Source: Thinopyrum elongatum (Eukaryota > Streptophyta > Magnoliopsida > Poales > Poaceae). From it: a stretch of 64,000 nucleotides of DNA. Below, piece by piece: positions 33,519 to 43,929 of this stretch. The notes below the pieces were generated by a model. That model searched no databases. It saw only the letters and a program-made list of their open reading frames with translations, and was not told the DNA's origin. The position numbers and the translations under genes are program-made. Within the stretch, counting starts at the first letter, position 1; the number at the start of each line of letters is the position of its first letter. Location of the stretch: assembly GCA_011799875.1 (NCBI GenBank), contig CM022301.1:209767888-209831887 (forward strand), written 5' to 3'.

Positions 33519-35565
33519 TGTAACACCCTGTTTGTTAAGCTACAGTAATCCCAAGTTAATGGTGCCATGTCATCACTCTTACTGTTGCTAATACTCACTT
33601 GCATTCAAACAAAATTCAAATTTCAATTTCAAATTAAAGTCAAAATTCAAATTTGTCAAACTTGAAAACTAAAATGTTCAAAGTGTTGCAAATAATCCCA
33701 GGATATTTGTCATGTTGAAACCCATATTTTATAAAGTATCTAAATGCCCTAAAATAGATAAAACAGGGGCTAAAACAATTGTTTAAATGCTTTTTAAATA
33801 TTAAACAAATACAAACTAATTTATTTAAAGTAACAAATTAATTGTGGCAGTGGCCTAATTGTTAGTACTAAATTAGGGACTAGGTTTATATTTTATAAAA
33901 CTAAAATAAAAGGCAACTACAAAAAGAAAACAGATAATCTAAAAAAGAAAAAGAAAATGCAAAAGAAAAAGGAAAAGGCCGAAGCCCCTACCCCCTTGGG
34001 CCTCAGCCAACCTGGCTGGCCCAGCTCCCCGCACCGGACCCCCCCTTCCTGTTCTTCTGTCCCGGACCGCTACAGGGCGCGATCGCCACCACGCCGCCTC
34101 GCCATTGACGACGAGGGGGATAAGGACCCCCCCCCCCCCCCCCCCGCCTTCTCGGTCCTCTCCCCCACGCTCACCCACTCCCACTCACCCCCTCGTCCTC
34201 TCTGCCTTCCTCCCTCTGCCTCAGATCCACCACGCCGCCAGCACCCACCGCGGTGACGCCTCTCCGTGCCAGATCGGTCCGCCGGCGTCCGCTACGCCCT
34301 TCCCGACCATGCGCTCGAGCCGGGGCCCCCTGCAGCACCGCCCTGACCATGTCTTCTTCCTCGACTCTGACAAGCACCGTTGCCCTGCTTCGTCGCCATG
34401 CTGCTACTAATCCCCCCCGGCCACCATGTGCCCCTCGGTGAGCTCCCACTGCTCCTCCCCCTCTCGAGTAGCTCGTCGCACCCCTAGCTAGCCTCCCAGC
34501 AATGCCGTGCCTGCGCCCTCACCGTGGAGCTCGCTGCCGTGGCTACCGTTGCTGCCACGCCCGTCCGTGGCCGTTGTCGTGCTCCTGGGGTTCCCAGGAG
34601 CCCAACGCACGTGCCCGCTCACTCTCACGTACTCCGTAGGCCGTCCCCGTCGTGCTCCCCAACGCTGCGCCGCTCCACCTCATCGCCGGCGCCTACTCCG
34701 GCATCCCCGGCTCCGCCCAGTGCCCCCAAACGATGAGACGGGCTCTCCCCGTCCGAACGCACCCACACACGCACCGATCCGGTGACCGGGGCCGGATTCT
34801 GGCGAGATCTAGCACATCTCCACCATGGGAGCGCTCGCCGGGGCTCCACAGGCGCCGGTGCCGACCTGGGCCACCCCTTGGATCACTGCCCAGTGGCCCC
34901 AGGGGCCTGGCTAGCCCAGTTAACCGCAGTCAACATTGACTGGGCAGCGCCCAGTCGCTGACATATGGGGCCCCCGTGTAATTAACTAAATGATGTAATT
35001 AAAATAATTAAGTTAATTAGTTAGTTTAGTTAGACACTAACATGTGGGCCCAGTGCCCTAATTAACTAATTTAGTTTAGATTTAAATCTGTGAACCCCCA
35101 CTGTCAATGATAGGTGGGTCCCAGCCGTCAGTTTGACCAGTCAACTGGCCGTTTGACTGCTGACGTCAGTGTGACATCATGGACGCATTAATTCTGTTTT
35201 TGAATTAATTTAAATAATAATAATTCAGAAAATGTTGAAAACATGTAAAATTAATATAAAATAATCTATAACTCGGATGAAAATAGTTTATATATGAAAA
35301 TTGCTCAAAAAATCCAACGAATCTGAATATGCGATCCGTTCATCTGTCGCATGCCCCTAGCATGCTGAACCTGGAACCATCCCCCTCTCTTCATTTGTCC
35401 GGAAAATGCCAAACACCGGGAAACCCCTCCGGATGTTTTCCCTCTCCCTCTGCAATGTGTAGTATTGCGTTAGGTCACCCCTAGCCCTGCATTTGGTCAT
35501 GTCATGCATAGTGATGCACTTGCTTGCTTTATATTTATTGTTTCTTCCCCTCTTCTCTCCGGTAG

Positions 35566-35637
35566 ACACCGAGACCGACGCTGCTGTCGGGTACGACTAT
35601 GCCTCTGACGTCCAGCCACTTGCAGCAGAGCTTCCAG
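35566..35637 (+). CDS. LTR exon B in C's 3' LTR (72 nt)
   Basis: A polypyrimidine tract TTCTTCCCCTCTTCTCTCC and GGTAG form an acceptor. The exon encodes TETDAAVGYDYASDVQP followed by LAAELP and ends CCAG before GCAAGC, a GC-type donor. Joined to exon C (37202) the phase is right: the last G plus AT gives an Asp codon. An upstream exon is suggested by a conserved donor (CTCG before GTGAGC) at 34437/34438, but its coding frame is not conserved, so the N-terminus is unknown. Confidence 0.4.
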
Positions 35638-35934
35638 GCAAGCAAACCCCCCTTGATCATTCTGATATCGCCCATTCCATTTTATCTCATGCTTACATTA
35701 GATTTTGCTACTGTAATTGATTGCTCCTATTCTGATGCATAGCCTGCTTTTGTACCTAACGTGCTTATCCTATATGCTTAGTATAGGTTGGTTAGTGAAC
35801 CATCAGTGACCCCTCACCTTGTACCTATTGCCCCCGCTGGATTACCAGGTGACTCGATCAACGTGATCGACGGCCAGAGCCTGACACATCACTTCACCCC
35901 CTCTAGTTGTACGACTCTGCAGAGCTACTATCGA

Positions 35935-36140
35935 GTGTCGAGGGTGATACCTCGTAACACACTCCTGATGATAACTCTATAGTGTAGCCATTTGGTCGTG
36001 GTCATCGAGGGTGATTCCTCCTTCACCACTCCCGATACGACTCTGTCGTGCAACACATCAAGAGTGAACCCACGAGGGTCATTCCTCTAAGTTCACCTTG
36101 ATGATTACATCAAGTGGAATCCATCGAGGGTGATTTTCCC
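35935..36140 (+). repeat. Four-copy CGAGGGTGAT motif array in C's 3' LTR
   Basis: Cores CGAGGGTGATACCTC, CGAGGGTGATTCCTC, CGAGGGTCATTCCTC and CGAGGGTGATTTTCC near 35939, 36006, 36070 and 36127. Confidence 0.6.
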
Positions 36141-37201
36141 CCTTGGTGTTTTGGACACATGGTTACTTTGACTTTACCCCAGAACCATGTTAAAGAGGGG
36201 TCGGCCCCGAGGGGTACCCGCGAGAGTTACTAAAGTTGGGTTGGACTGGAGGGTACCCGCGAGTTAACTACAAGGCACGGCCGGGCAGGCAGACCGCCCT
36301 GGAGTGGGCTTGGCCTGACCCTTGCCGTAAGTCCTCGAGACGGGGCGACAAGAGCACTGATCGTCACCGAGCGCTCCCAAGACCCTAATGAGATTGGGTA
36401 TTTGATATGAGTTGGTCATTGACCTATACGCACTAGCTGCCACGCGGGACAAGTTTATGGGCAACCGACGTTGTATGTATCAGCCGAAGCTCTCCGGACG
36501 TCAGCGGTTTAGCGGCGCTCGCCCGGGTGGCCCACGTAAGCACCTGCCTTGTATAAGGAGGTTGCCCGGACTGATCTCGACCGCGTTTGCATCGCGCGGG
36601 AGTGCAAAGGGTGATGGGCCCAAGACCCCTGAGCGCTTAGGGTGTAGACCGGTGTGTTGGCCTCTCTATTGAGCCCAAGCAGGGCTACGACGTGTTGATG
36701 TTCCGAGGCCGGGCATTACCCAGGAAAGTGTGTCCGGCCAAAGATGATTGAGCATATCGGGTAATGTGGTGCACCCCTGCAGGGAAGTTAATCTATTCGA
36801 ATAGTCGTGTCCACGGTAACAGGACGACTTGGAGTTGTATCCCGATCTATACAACTAAACTGGATATTGACATGTGAATTGGATATGATGGCTCCGGGAT
36901 TGCTTTCTCGCAAGGAGTCGAGAAAGGATCTCTGGGCGTTAATACTACAACATGCTTGCTTAATAATATGCTATTCTACACTCTTCTAAATGCTGCAAGA
37001 TGCTTGAAGATGCTAGTGTTCGATAGGCTAGGCTTTCCCCTCCATTCTGGCATTCTATAGTTCAGTTCACAGATACAGCCCCATTCCTTTGATACTGATG
37101 CATACTTAGCATAGATCTGATGTAAGTCTTGCGAGTACTTCGGATGAGTACTCACGGTTGCTTTCCTACCTCTTCCCCCTATACCCGTTTGTTGCGATCA
37201 G

Positions 37202-37296
37202 ATGACGAATCCCAAGAGCCAAATGCCACCGCCGACGACTACTACTACCCCAAGGGTGCCTACTACTACGTGGAGACCGTCGATGACCAGGAGTAG
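37202..37296 (+). CDS. LTR exon C in C's 3' LTR (95 nt)
   Basis: After TTGCGATCAG the frame encodes DDESQEPNATADDYYY, then PKGAYYYVETVDDQE and TAG. The acidic, tyrosine-rich C-terminus is recognisable in all three copies that extend here (16726, 28980, 37202), and length differences are multiples of three. Product unknown; it has no resemblance to gag, pol or known leader peptides. Confidence 0.4.
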
Positions 37297-37579
37297 TTAG
37301 GAGGCTCCCGGGCAGGAGACCTTGCCTTTTCGGTCATCGTTGATGTTTGTGCTAGCCTTCTTAAGGCAAACTTGTTTAACTTATGTTTGTACTCAGATAT
37401 TGTTGCTTTCGCTGAATCATTTGTATTCGAGCCCTCGAGGCCCCTGGCTTGTAATATGAAGCTTGTATGACTTTAATTTGGGTCTAGAGTTGTGTTGTGA
37501 TATCTTCCCGTGAGTCCCTGATCTTGATCGCACACAATTGCATGTATGATTAGTGTATGATTGAATCAGGGGCGTCACA

Positions 37580-38907
37580 TGAACTTATCCCACAAAGAAT
37601 TGTAACTGGTTATAGCATGGCAATTGATTTCAGGGAATTAAATGAAGCTACTAGAAAAGATCATTACCCCTTGCCTTTTATTGATCAAATGTTAGAAATA
37701 TTATCTAAGCATGCACACTTTTGTTTCCTTGATGGATATTCTAGTTTTCTCAAATACCTGTGTCAAAAGAAGATCAAGAGAAAACTACTTTTACTTGTCC
37801 TTTTGGAACTTATGCCTATAGACGTATGTTATTTGGTTTATGTAATGCAGTTGCTACCATTCAAAGATGTATGACCGCTATATTCTCTGACTTTTGTGGA
37901 AAGATTGTTGAGGTATTCATGGATGATTTTTTTGTTTATGGGACTTCTTTTGATGATTGCTTAAGCAACCTTGATTGAGTTTTGTAGAGATGTGAAGAAA
38001 CTAATCTTGTCTTGAATTGGTAGAAGTGTGACTTTATGGTGAATGAAGGTATAGTGCTTGGGCATAAAATTTCTGAACGAGGTATTGAGGTAGATAAAGC
38101 TATAGTTGATGCAATTCAGAATATGTCAAGTCCTAAAGATATTAAAGGTATAAGAAGTTTCCTTGGCCATGTTGGTTTCTATAGAAGATTCATTAAAGAT
38201 TTCTAGGCCACTAACTAATCTCCTTCAAAAAGATGTTCCATTTGTTTTTTATGATGATTGTGTAGAAGCCTTTGAAATACTTAAGAAAGCCTTAATTTCT
38301 GCACCTATTGTTCAACCACCTGATTGGAACCTACCCTAGGAATTTATGTGTGATGCTAGTGATTATGCTATTGGTGTTGTTTAAGGTCAAAGAGTAGATA
38401 AGAAATTGGATGTTATTCATTATGCTAGTAAAACTTTAAACAATGCTCAACGGAATTATGCTACTACTGAGAAATAATTTTTAGCAGTTGTGCTTGCATG
38501 TGATAAATTTAGACCTTATATTGTTAACCCAAAAGTTACCATTCATATGGATCATGCTGCTATTAAATATCTTATGGAAAATAACGATGCTAATCCTAGA
38601 TTATTTAGGTGGGTGTTATTACTACAAGAGTTTGATATATTATTAATAGAAAGGGAGCTGAGAATCTTGTAGCAGATAACTTGTCTAGGATGGAAAATGT
38701 TCTTGATGACCCACTTCCTATTAATGATAGTTTTCCTGATGAGCAATTAGTTGTTATAAATGCTTCTCGTAATAATCCTTGGTATGCAGATTATGCTAAT
38801 TACATTGTTGCTAAATATATACCACCTAGTTTCACATACCAACAAAAGAAAAAGTGCTTCTTTGAGTTAAGACATTACTTTTGGGATGACCCACATCTAT
38901 ATAAAGA
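37580..38907 (+). pseudogene. pol: Athila-type Gypsy pol fragment (element J): RT and RNase H
   Basis: RT to integrase-start region of an Athila-lineage Gypsy element. Recognisable parts in order: VTGYSMAIDFRELNEATRKD, PLPFIDQMLE, FCFLDGYSSF, TTFTCPFGTYAYRRM, the catalytic VFMDDFFVYG (the Met form of YxDD usual in Athila), LGHKISERGIEVDKA, RSFLGHVGFYRRFIKDF, the RNase H start CDASDYAIGVV, and the pre-integrase segment PPSFTYQQKKKCFFELRHYF. At least one frameshift (about 37745) and several stops (37976, 38023, 38380s, 38476, near 38670) show decay. The left end is broken by element C and the right by the Mutator element M; the rest of J lies outside or beyond other insertions. Confidence 0.8.
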
Positions 38908-40485
38908 GGGATTTTTATGATAGTTCCCCTGGTTCCTTAGTTGTGCTCAGTTGTCCCCATGCTCTAAACTTTTGCTCACTTTTCCCCACACTCTTGTATG
39001 AAACTCTCACAAATGGTCAAACTGTACGCTTGTCGTCGGGTCAATGGCTTGACCGATAACTGCTGACGAGTGGGGCTAGGGCCGGGTCCTACTTTGACCG
39101 TTATGCCCTAACGAGTGGCACCACAAGGAGACACGTCGGAGCAGCTTGTCTGAAATAGATCAAGCCACTCCCGCCTCCTCCGGCGCCGCCACCGTCGTAC
39201 CCTCCACCCTCTAACCCTATTCCGTCCGTCGGTGACGCCGCGCCTCCGCCACATCAACCCCCCCCCCCCAATCTGGGATTAATAAGCGATGTTGGGGGTA
39301 GACACCCTCCAGCCCATTGACCGTGGAGATGATTGGGTCGAATCGGAGGCGGATAATTCATGGATTCCATCTAGGTAAGCATCGTTTCCCCTCAAATTTA
39401 TGAGAAAACTCGTCAATTGGGCAGTATTTGACCACTACTTGCTTGAATCGTACCAGTTTGGGTTGCTTAATTTTTTACCCTTTATTTTGATCGAATAGGA
39501 TTGATCCTACGCTTGCTTTTTGGCTGGCAGTTAGAATGGAAACTAGCTTGTTACGTGGTACTAAACCGCATAAAATCTCTGGATTTTTTTACCCGAAGGT
39601 GGTAGAAACTAGCAGTTTCTTAAAGATCTTTGTGTTGCACTCCGTTCCGTGTATGACTGGAGCACTGCCGATGTTGTTGAACTGAAATATTTGAAAAGTA
39701 GTGAGCATAGATTTCTCCCACTAACTTGCGACGAGCATCTGGAATTGCTATTTAGTTTGAATGCTGACAGATGTTTGGTAAAATCCGTATCGAGGTGCTT
39801 CAGCCACGCAAAGAACGAGACAAGGGGAAGAGTGTTCATGCATCATCTGTCTCTGATAATAGCGAGCGCCCCGGCACTCCTTGTAGGTCGAGACCAAGTA
39901 AACCTAGTGGTTCTGAAAGACACAACATGTCTACTGCCGCTAGTGCTGCCACTTCTCCTGTCCCTTCTGCAGCTGCTGTAGAAGTAGATGCAGAGCCTGA
40001 CGAGGAAGTGCCTCGACTTGATGATGAGGATAAGATGATGTACCCTGAACTGGTAGATACAGTCAGTCAACAGGCAATGGAAGATGAATATCTGGAGGAG
40101 CCCAGTAGTCGTGCTAGATTTGATGATACTGACGATGATGAGAGGGATGAGAACATTGACAGGAAAGATCCTCATCTTACTGCAGGAACCATATTCGAAC
40201 CGATGGTGGACTGTCGTAATGCAGTGACTACATATTGCATTCTCACTGAAAATAATTATGTGATTGATAGGAGTGAGCCAACAAGCACTGGTACAACGAG
40301 GTGCTATACAAACGGTTTTTAACCCCTTTCCGCGACGGCGTTCTGAACCGTCGCCTAGTGAGTGACTGCGATAAGGGGGGGTCCTTCCCACACGACCCAG
40401 AAACCGTCAGGGATAGGCCCTCCTGGCACACAGGCTGGGGCAAAATGAGCTCGTGTGCGATCGGGCGAGGCATTGAAACCCAATC

Positions 40486-40698
40486 ATTTCCGTTCGTATG
40501 TACATCCCACACAGTCAGTCCCAAACAAACGTTTCCGTTTGTTATGTACATTCCACATAGTCAATCCAAGGAATACGTTTCCGTTCTTATGTACATCCCA
40601 CACAGTCAATCCAGGGAAAATGTTTCCGTTCGTATGTACATCCCACACAGTCAATCTAGGGAAAACATTTCCGTTCGTATGTACATCCCACACAGTTT
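40486..40698. repeat. Subterminal tandem repeat of CACTA element F
   Basis: Five units of about 46 bp with the core TTCGTATGTACATCCCACAC plus AGTCAATCCAGGGAAAA. CACTA transposases usually bind such subterminal repeats. The same five units occur in F2 (60468-60678). Confidence 0.8.
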
Positions 40699-41076
40699 TA
40701 TGTATAGGATCGTGTGTGATAGGTGTAACTATCACACACGCACTGCCTCGGTTAACCGTTTGCTTTTATTCAACCACATCACACACGATTTGATGAAGAA
40801 AACTGTGTGGCATTGGGCTATCCATCACAAGTGCTTTTACTGCTAGAACCGATTGCAAAGTTCCATGACCCATTTAGCAGGTTTATTAGTTTACAATTAA
40901 TAATTCCAGTATTACGCAAATTCACATTTCATATCGAATAGCTGTTTGCCAATTTCATATCATGCACATAAATATATTTTAACATCATAGTACGATGCCT
41001 ACCTGAAAACAGCACAGTACAGCCTATAGCTAGTTCAGCTTCATAAGAACAATATTAGAACAATATATTCATTTCC

Positions 41077-42451
41077 CTAATCGAGATCATTCAGGCTCGT
41101 CTTATCCACCTCTGCTTTCAATTCAGTAAGAACCTGTTTTGCATTGACCAACTGGGAAAGTGCCTCCTCCTTCTCCAACACCATCTTAGCAAAGTCTGAT
41201 TTAAAAAATCTGAGCTCATTCTCCACCTTCCTCGTTTTATCCCGCATCTTCAAATATTCTTCAGCGTTGACAACACTTTCTCTAAGCCTACCTCTGTTCT
41301 CTTCCTCATACATGCTCCAGAGCTTTGCTAGGCACATCTTCAAAGACTGTGGCCACTCTTGATCAACCCACTGCAAGTAAGAACACTTCCATTCATCCTA
41401 TAATATTTAAAACTAGATCAGTAACAATTGTAGGGGAAATGGGTTTATAGCAACATAGAAAATCACCAATAATTATTTTGAAAAACTGAAGAAACAGGTT
41501 AATTATGACATATCTTCTAAAAAAGTTCAATGTGCAAATGAATTAATTGCTACTGAGACAACAACCAAATTCTGAGACATCAGAAGCTATAATTAACTAC
41601 AACGACGCTACAAGTTCTTACTCATGTACTATAAATAACAAATTGAACATTTTATGAGGAAGCTAAATATAACTGCAACAACATAGCGACAGTGTTTGGA
41701 TGACAGCAAATTGATACTAACAGGTGTGTACATGCACAAATTTGGTAACATAGAACTAATAGCACTAAGGCCGTCCACTATGTATGCCAAAACCAGTGTA
41801 AAGACAACTGTTGCTACATCTCGCACCGGTGCCCTGCACTGGCGAGCCGATGCAGCGGAAAAAAATCAGGGACCCGGACTCCGGAGCACCTAGTTGCTCC
41901 GATGCCCAGTTCCTTTGTGTCATAAAGATTTAGTATTTTACTGCTTGGCTGCTCGGATGTGTGGACCAAAGTTGGCTGCACAAACTGCTGAAGTCGTGCC
42001 AAATAATTTTCAAATGGCACCGCTGATGAGATGGCAACATTTTTAGATACTAGGTACAAACTGTGACACTGTCTTAACATCCAAAATAACATAGCACAGT
42101 GACAGTGTCTGAATCACATCTAACAAATGATTAGTAACAATGAAAGAGGGGCTAACCTTATCTGCACATGCCAGAAACTTCCTCCCACTGTCCACAGATT
42201 CAAACGCAACTAGCTTCATGCATGGAGATTGATGGTGACAACGAGCAAACAGATCTTCAGCCACCCCGCTCCATTCATTGCAACTAATGGTGCTAGGGAG
42301 CTACAAGAGGAAGAAATGACTCAAATCGACTGCCGGGTTAAAATCCTTCATTCCAAGTCATAGCCCAAGAGAGAGAAGAGAGGCATACCCGGGTGGTGAA
42401 GGAGTCATCGTCGGAGGAGGAACCGCTGGAGAGGTCATTGAAGAAGACCAT
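41077..42451 (-). CDS. GRF-zinc-finger-like cargo gene of element F (three exons)
   Basis: Spliced minus-strand gene. Exon 1 42451-42389 (MVFFNDLSSGSSSDDDSFTT + R, donor GGGTATGCC). Exon 2 42300-42157 (after CTTGTAG: CNEWSGVAEDLFARCHHQSP, then CMKLVAFESVDSGRKFLACA and DK, donor AAGGTTAGC). Exon 3 41370-41077 (after TTGCAG: WVDQEWPQSLKMCLAKLW, then a coiled coil to the stop). Total about 166 residues, all junctions in phase 0. The C-x-C/GR-F-x-x-C pattern followed by WVD matches GRF zinc fingers with a coiled-coil tail, common in Triticeae. The Cys that normally precedes W(V)D is not found, so a small middle exon may be lost. Role in transposition unknown; F2 has a broken copy. Confidence 0.6.
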
Positions 42452-42982
42452 GGTGACCCCGGCGGTAGGATGCGAAACGGCGAGAGCGAGGAAGCAAGCA
42501 AGGAAGCGGCTATAGCTTAGGAAGGAAGGAAGGAAGGAGGAAACTGGGGAAATGTGACTTGTGGTTGGGGAGAAAAGGGGGTGGGGAAGGGGGGCGGGGG
42601 TAGATATTTCGGCGGTAAGCCAAAAATTTCGAAATGTGGAGGGAAACTTTACGCGCGGTGCCACCGGACACCATTCACTTTGAATGATTGTGTGCATCGC
42701 AAACAATTTTTCTACTTTACGTGCATGGGATGAGTTTGATAATTCAAATTTTGGTGGAAATTTCCTCGGGTACTATCCTCATCCATGTCATTGCATAATT
42801 TAACATTGCTTGCTAATTTGGGCACACAAAAGAGCGTACAGCACACAGACCACACTTACTGAATCGAGCAATTTTAGTAATTAAACAGAGCCAGTTGACC
42901 TAAACATTGCTCTAACAAAAGACCAGCATTAAAAACAAAGCCTAAGTACGCATAATTTTAACAAATCCGCAGCCACGCCGGC

Positions 42983-43663
42983 CTATGCATCACCAGTGTG
43001 AGATGAGACGTCGATGACTTGTGCTGGCAACATGCCGCCGTTGGTGGACTCCGCGTCCCCCCAGCTGAAGTCGACCGCGACCGCGTCCTCGTCCTCGTCC
43101 TCATCCTCGGTGCCGCCCTCAAGGTTGTAGTACTCGTAGTAGTGGCTGCGGCAGAGCTCGCGTTGGTACTCCAACGCCGATTCCTCGACGGACAGACTCT
43201 TCTCTACCTCCACCTCGGCCATGCGCAACTCCTCCTCCTGACGCTCCTCGATCTCCGCCGCCTCCTGCATCTCCAGCTCCCGCTCGGCGATCTCATGAGG
43301 AAGCAAGTGCTCCATGGCCATCGCCGCCTTTTCGGACGTGGGTTGCATGCTGAATTCCGAGGTGGCCTGGAATATCTTGGCCTGTGCGTCCTCGATCTTG
43401 GCGTGGATGGCCTCAACCTGGGCCAGGGCGACATCGGCGGCACAGACGGCAGCTCGAGCGCTCTCGGTGTTTGCAGCCACCGCCGCAGCAGTAGCTACAG
43501 CCGTCTCGGCTGCTGCAGCTACCCCGTTGGCTACCGCAGACGCCCTCTCGGCGGATGCGGCCGCGCTCAATGCGGATGCGGCGGCACTCTCGGCGCAGGC
43601 GGCGGCGCTCGGGGAGGACACGACCATCGTACGGCCCTTCACGAAGCATTTCCACGGCGTCAT
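42983..43663 (-). CDS. Alanine-rich coiled-coil cargo ORF of element F (226 aa)
   Basis: Uninterrupted frame. N-terminus MTPWKCFVKGRTMVVSSPSA, then an Ala-rich segment (about residues 20-90, repeated AASAERA-like units), a Glu-rich helix with ERELEMQEAAEIEERQEEEL, then YQRELCRSHYYEYYNLEGG and an acidic Asp/Glu tail. F2 encodes a 223-residue homologue (62950-63621); the two differ by substitutions and by indels that are all multiples of three. No known domain. It could be a structural or DNA-associated protein, but that is a guess from composition only. Confidence 0.65.
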   Translation of the reverse strand: MTPWKCFVKGRTMVVSSPSAAACAESAAASALSAAASAERASAVANGVAAAAETAVATAAAVAANTESARAAVCAADVALAQVEAIHAKIEDAQAKIFQATSEFSMQPTSEKAAMAMEHLLPHEIAERELEMQEAAEIEERQEEELRMAEVEVEKSLSVEESALEYQRELCRSHYYEYYNLEGGTEDEDEDEDAVAVDFSWGDAESTNGGMLPAQVIDVSSHTGDA

Positions 43664-43929
43664 CTTTGCAAGAAGGGGTTGCGGGAATGGTGATCGGGAT
43701 TCATGGATTCGGGGGTTGGCGGCACTGGAGCAGACGAGCCGGCGAAGCTTAAGAAGAAGACTTAAATAGACCCAGGAATTTTCATCGCAAACGGTTCCTA
43801 CAAAAAACTGTGTGCGATGTTGTTGATATTTTTTATTAGCTGTGAAAGACGAATTTGGAGTAAAGTGGGAACGGATGGTGTTTTAAATGTACGAGAAAAT
43901 TTGTATTACTAATACAATTGTCATGTCAA

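Larger units (their letters stand above)
16395..37579 (+). mobile_element. Element C: Tekay-type Gypsy chromovirus, broken by nested insertions
   Basis: Plus-strand element: 3' part of the 5' LTR (16395-17117), PBS (17121-17132), gag, protease, RT, RNase H, integrase with C-terminal chromodomain, PPT and full 3' LTR (33519-37579). Elements D and E interrupt pol; B interrupts the 5' LTR. The chromodomain and RT sequence fit the Tekay/Del lineage of chromoviruses. All major frames carry stops or frameshifts, so this copy is dead. It is inserted in Athila-type pol (J) after a position encoding ...NELIP; the right flank is TGAAC (37580-37584) and the left TSD is outside the window. Confidence 0.85.
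33519..37579 (+). repeat. Element C 3' LTR (complete, 4061 bp)
   Basis: From TGTAACACCCTG to GGGGCGTCACA. AT-rich start (33540-33980), GC-rich block (33990-34930, with a 19-base C run near 34127), AT-rich stretch, then exon B (35566-35637), the motif array (35935-36140) and exon C (37202-37296). Long open frames in the GC block are low-complexity Pro/Arg/Ser and not conserved as proteins among the copies. Confidence 0.9.

Noticed and set aside
33957..34939. Proline-rich open frames that could look like a signal or extensin-like protein
   Set aside because: Low-complexity translation of GC-rich LTR DNA with a poly-C run; frames are not conserved between LTR copies.
35493..35720. Open frame starting with a hydrophobic stretch that resembles a signal peptide
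   Set aside because: The hydrophobic stretch is the translation of the polypyrimidine tract before a splice acceptor; only the part after 35566 is conserved.
40301..40846. 181-residue open frame near the left end of F
   Set aside because: It is the subterminal tandem repeat read as protein (repeated CTSHTVNP-like words); F2 shows the same artefact.
43019..43693. Plus-strand 224-residue open frame opposite the alanine-rich ORF (and its F2 counterpart)
   Set aside because: Shadow frame in GC-rich codons; the minus-strand frame has the better start and the in-frame indel pattern with an acidic, helical product.
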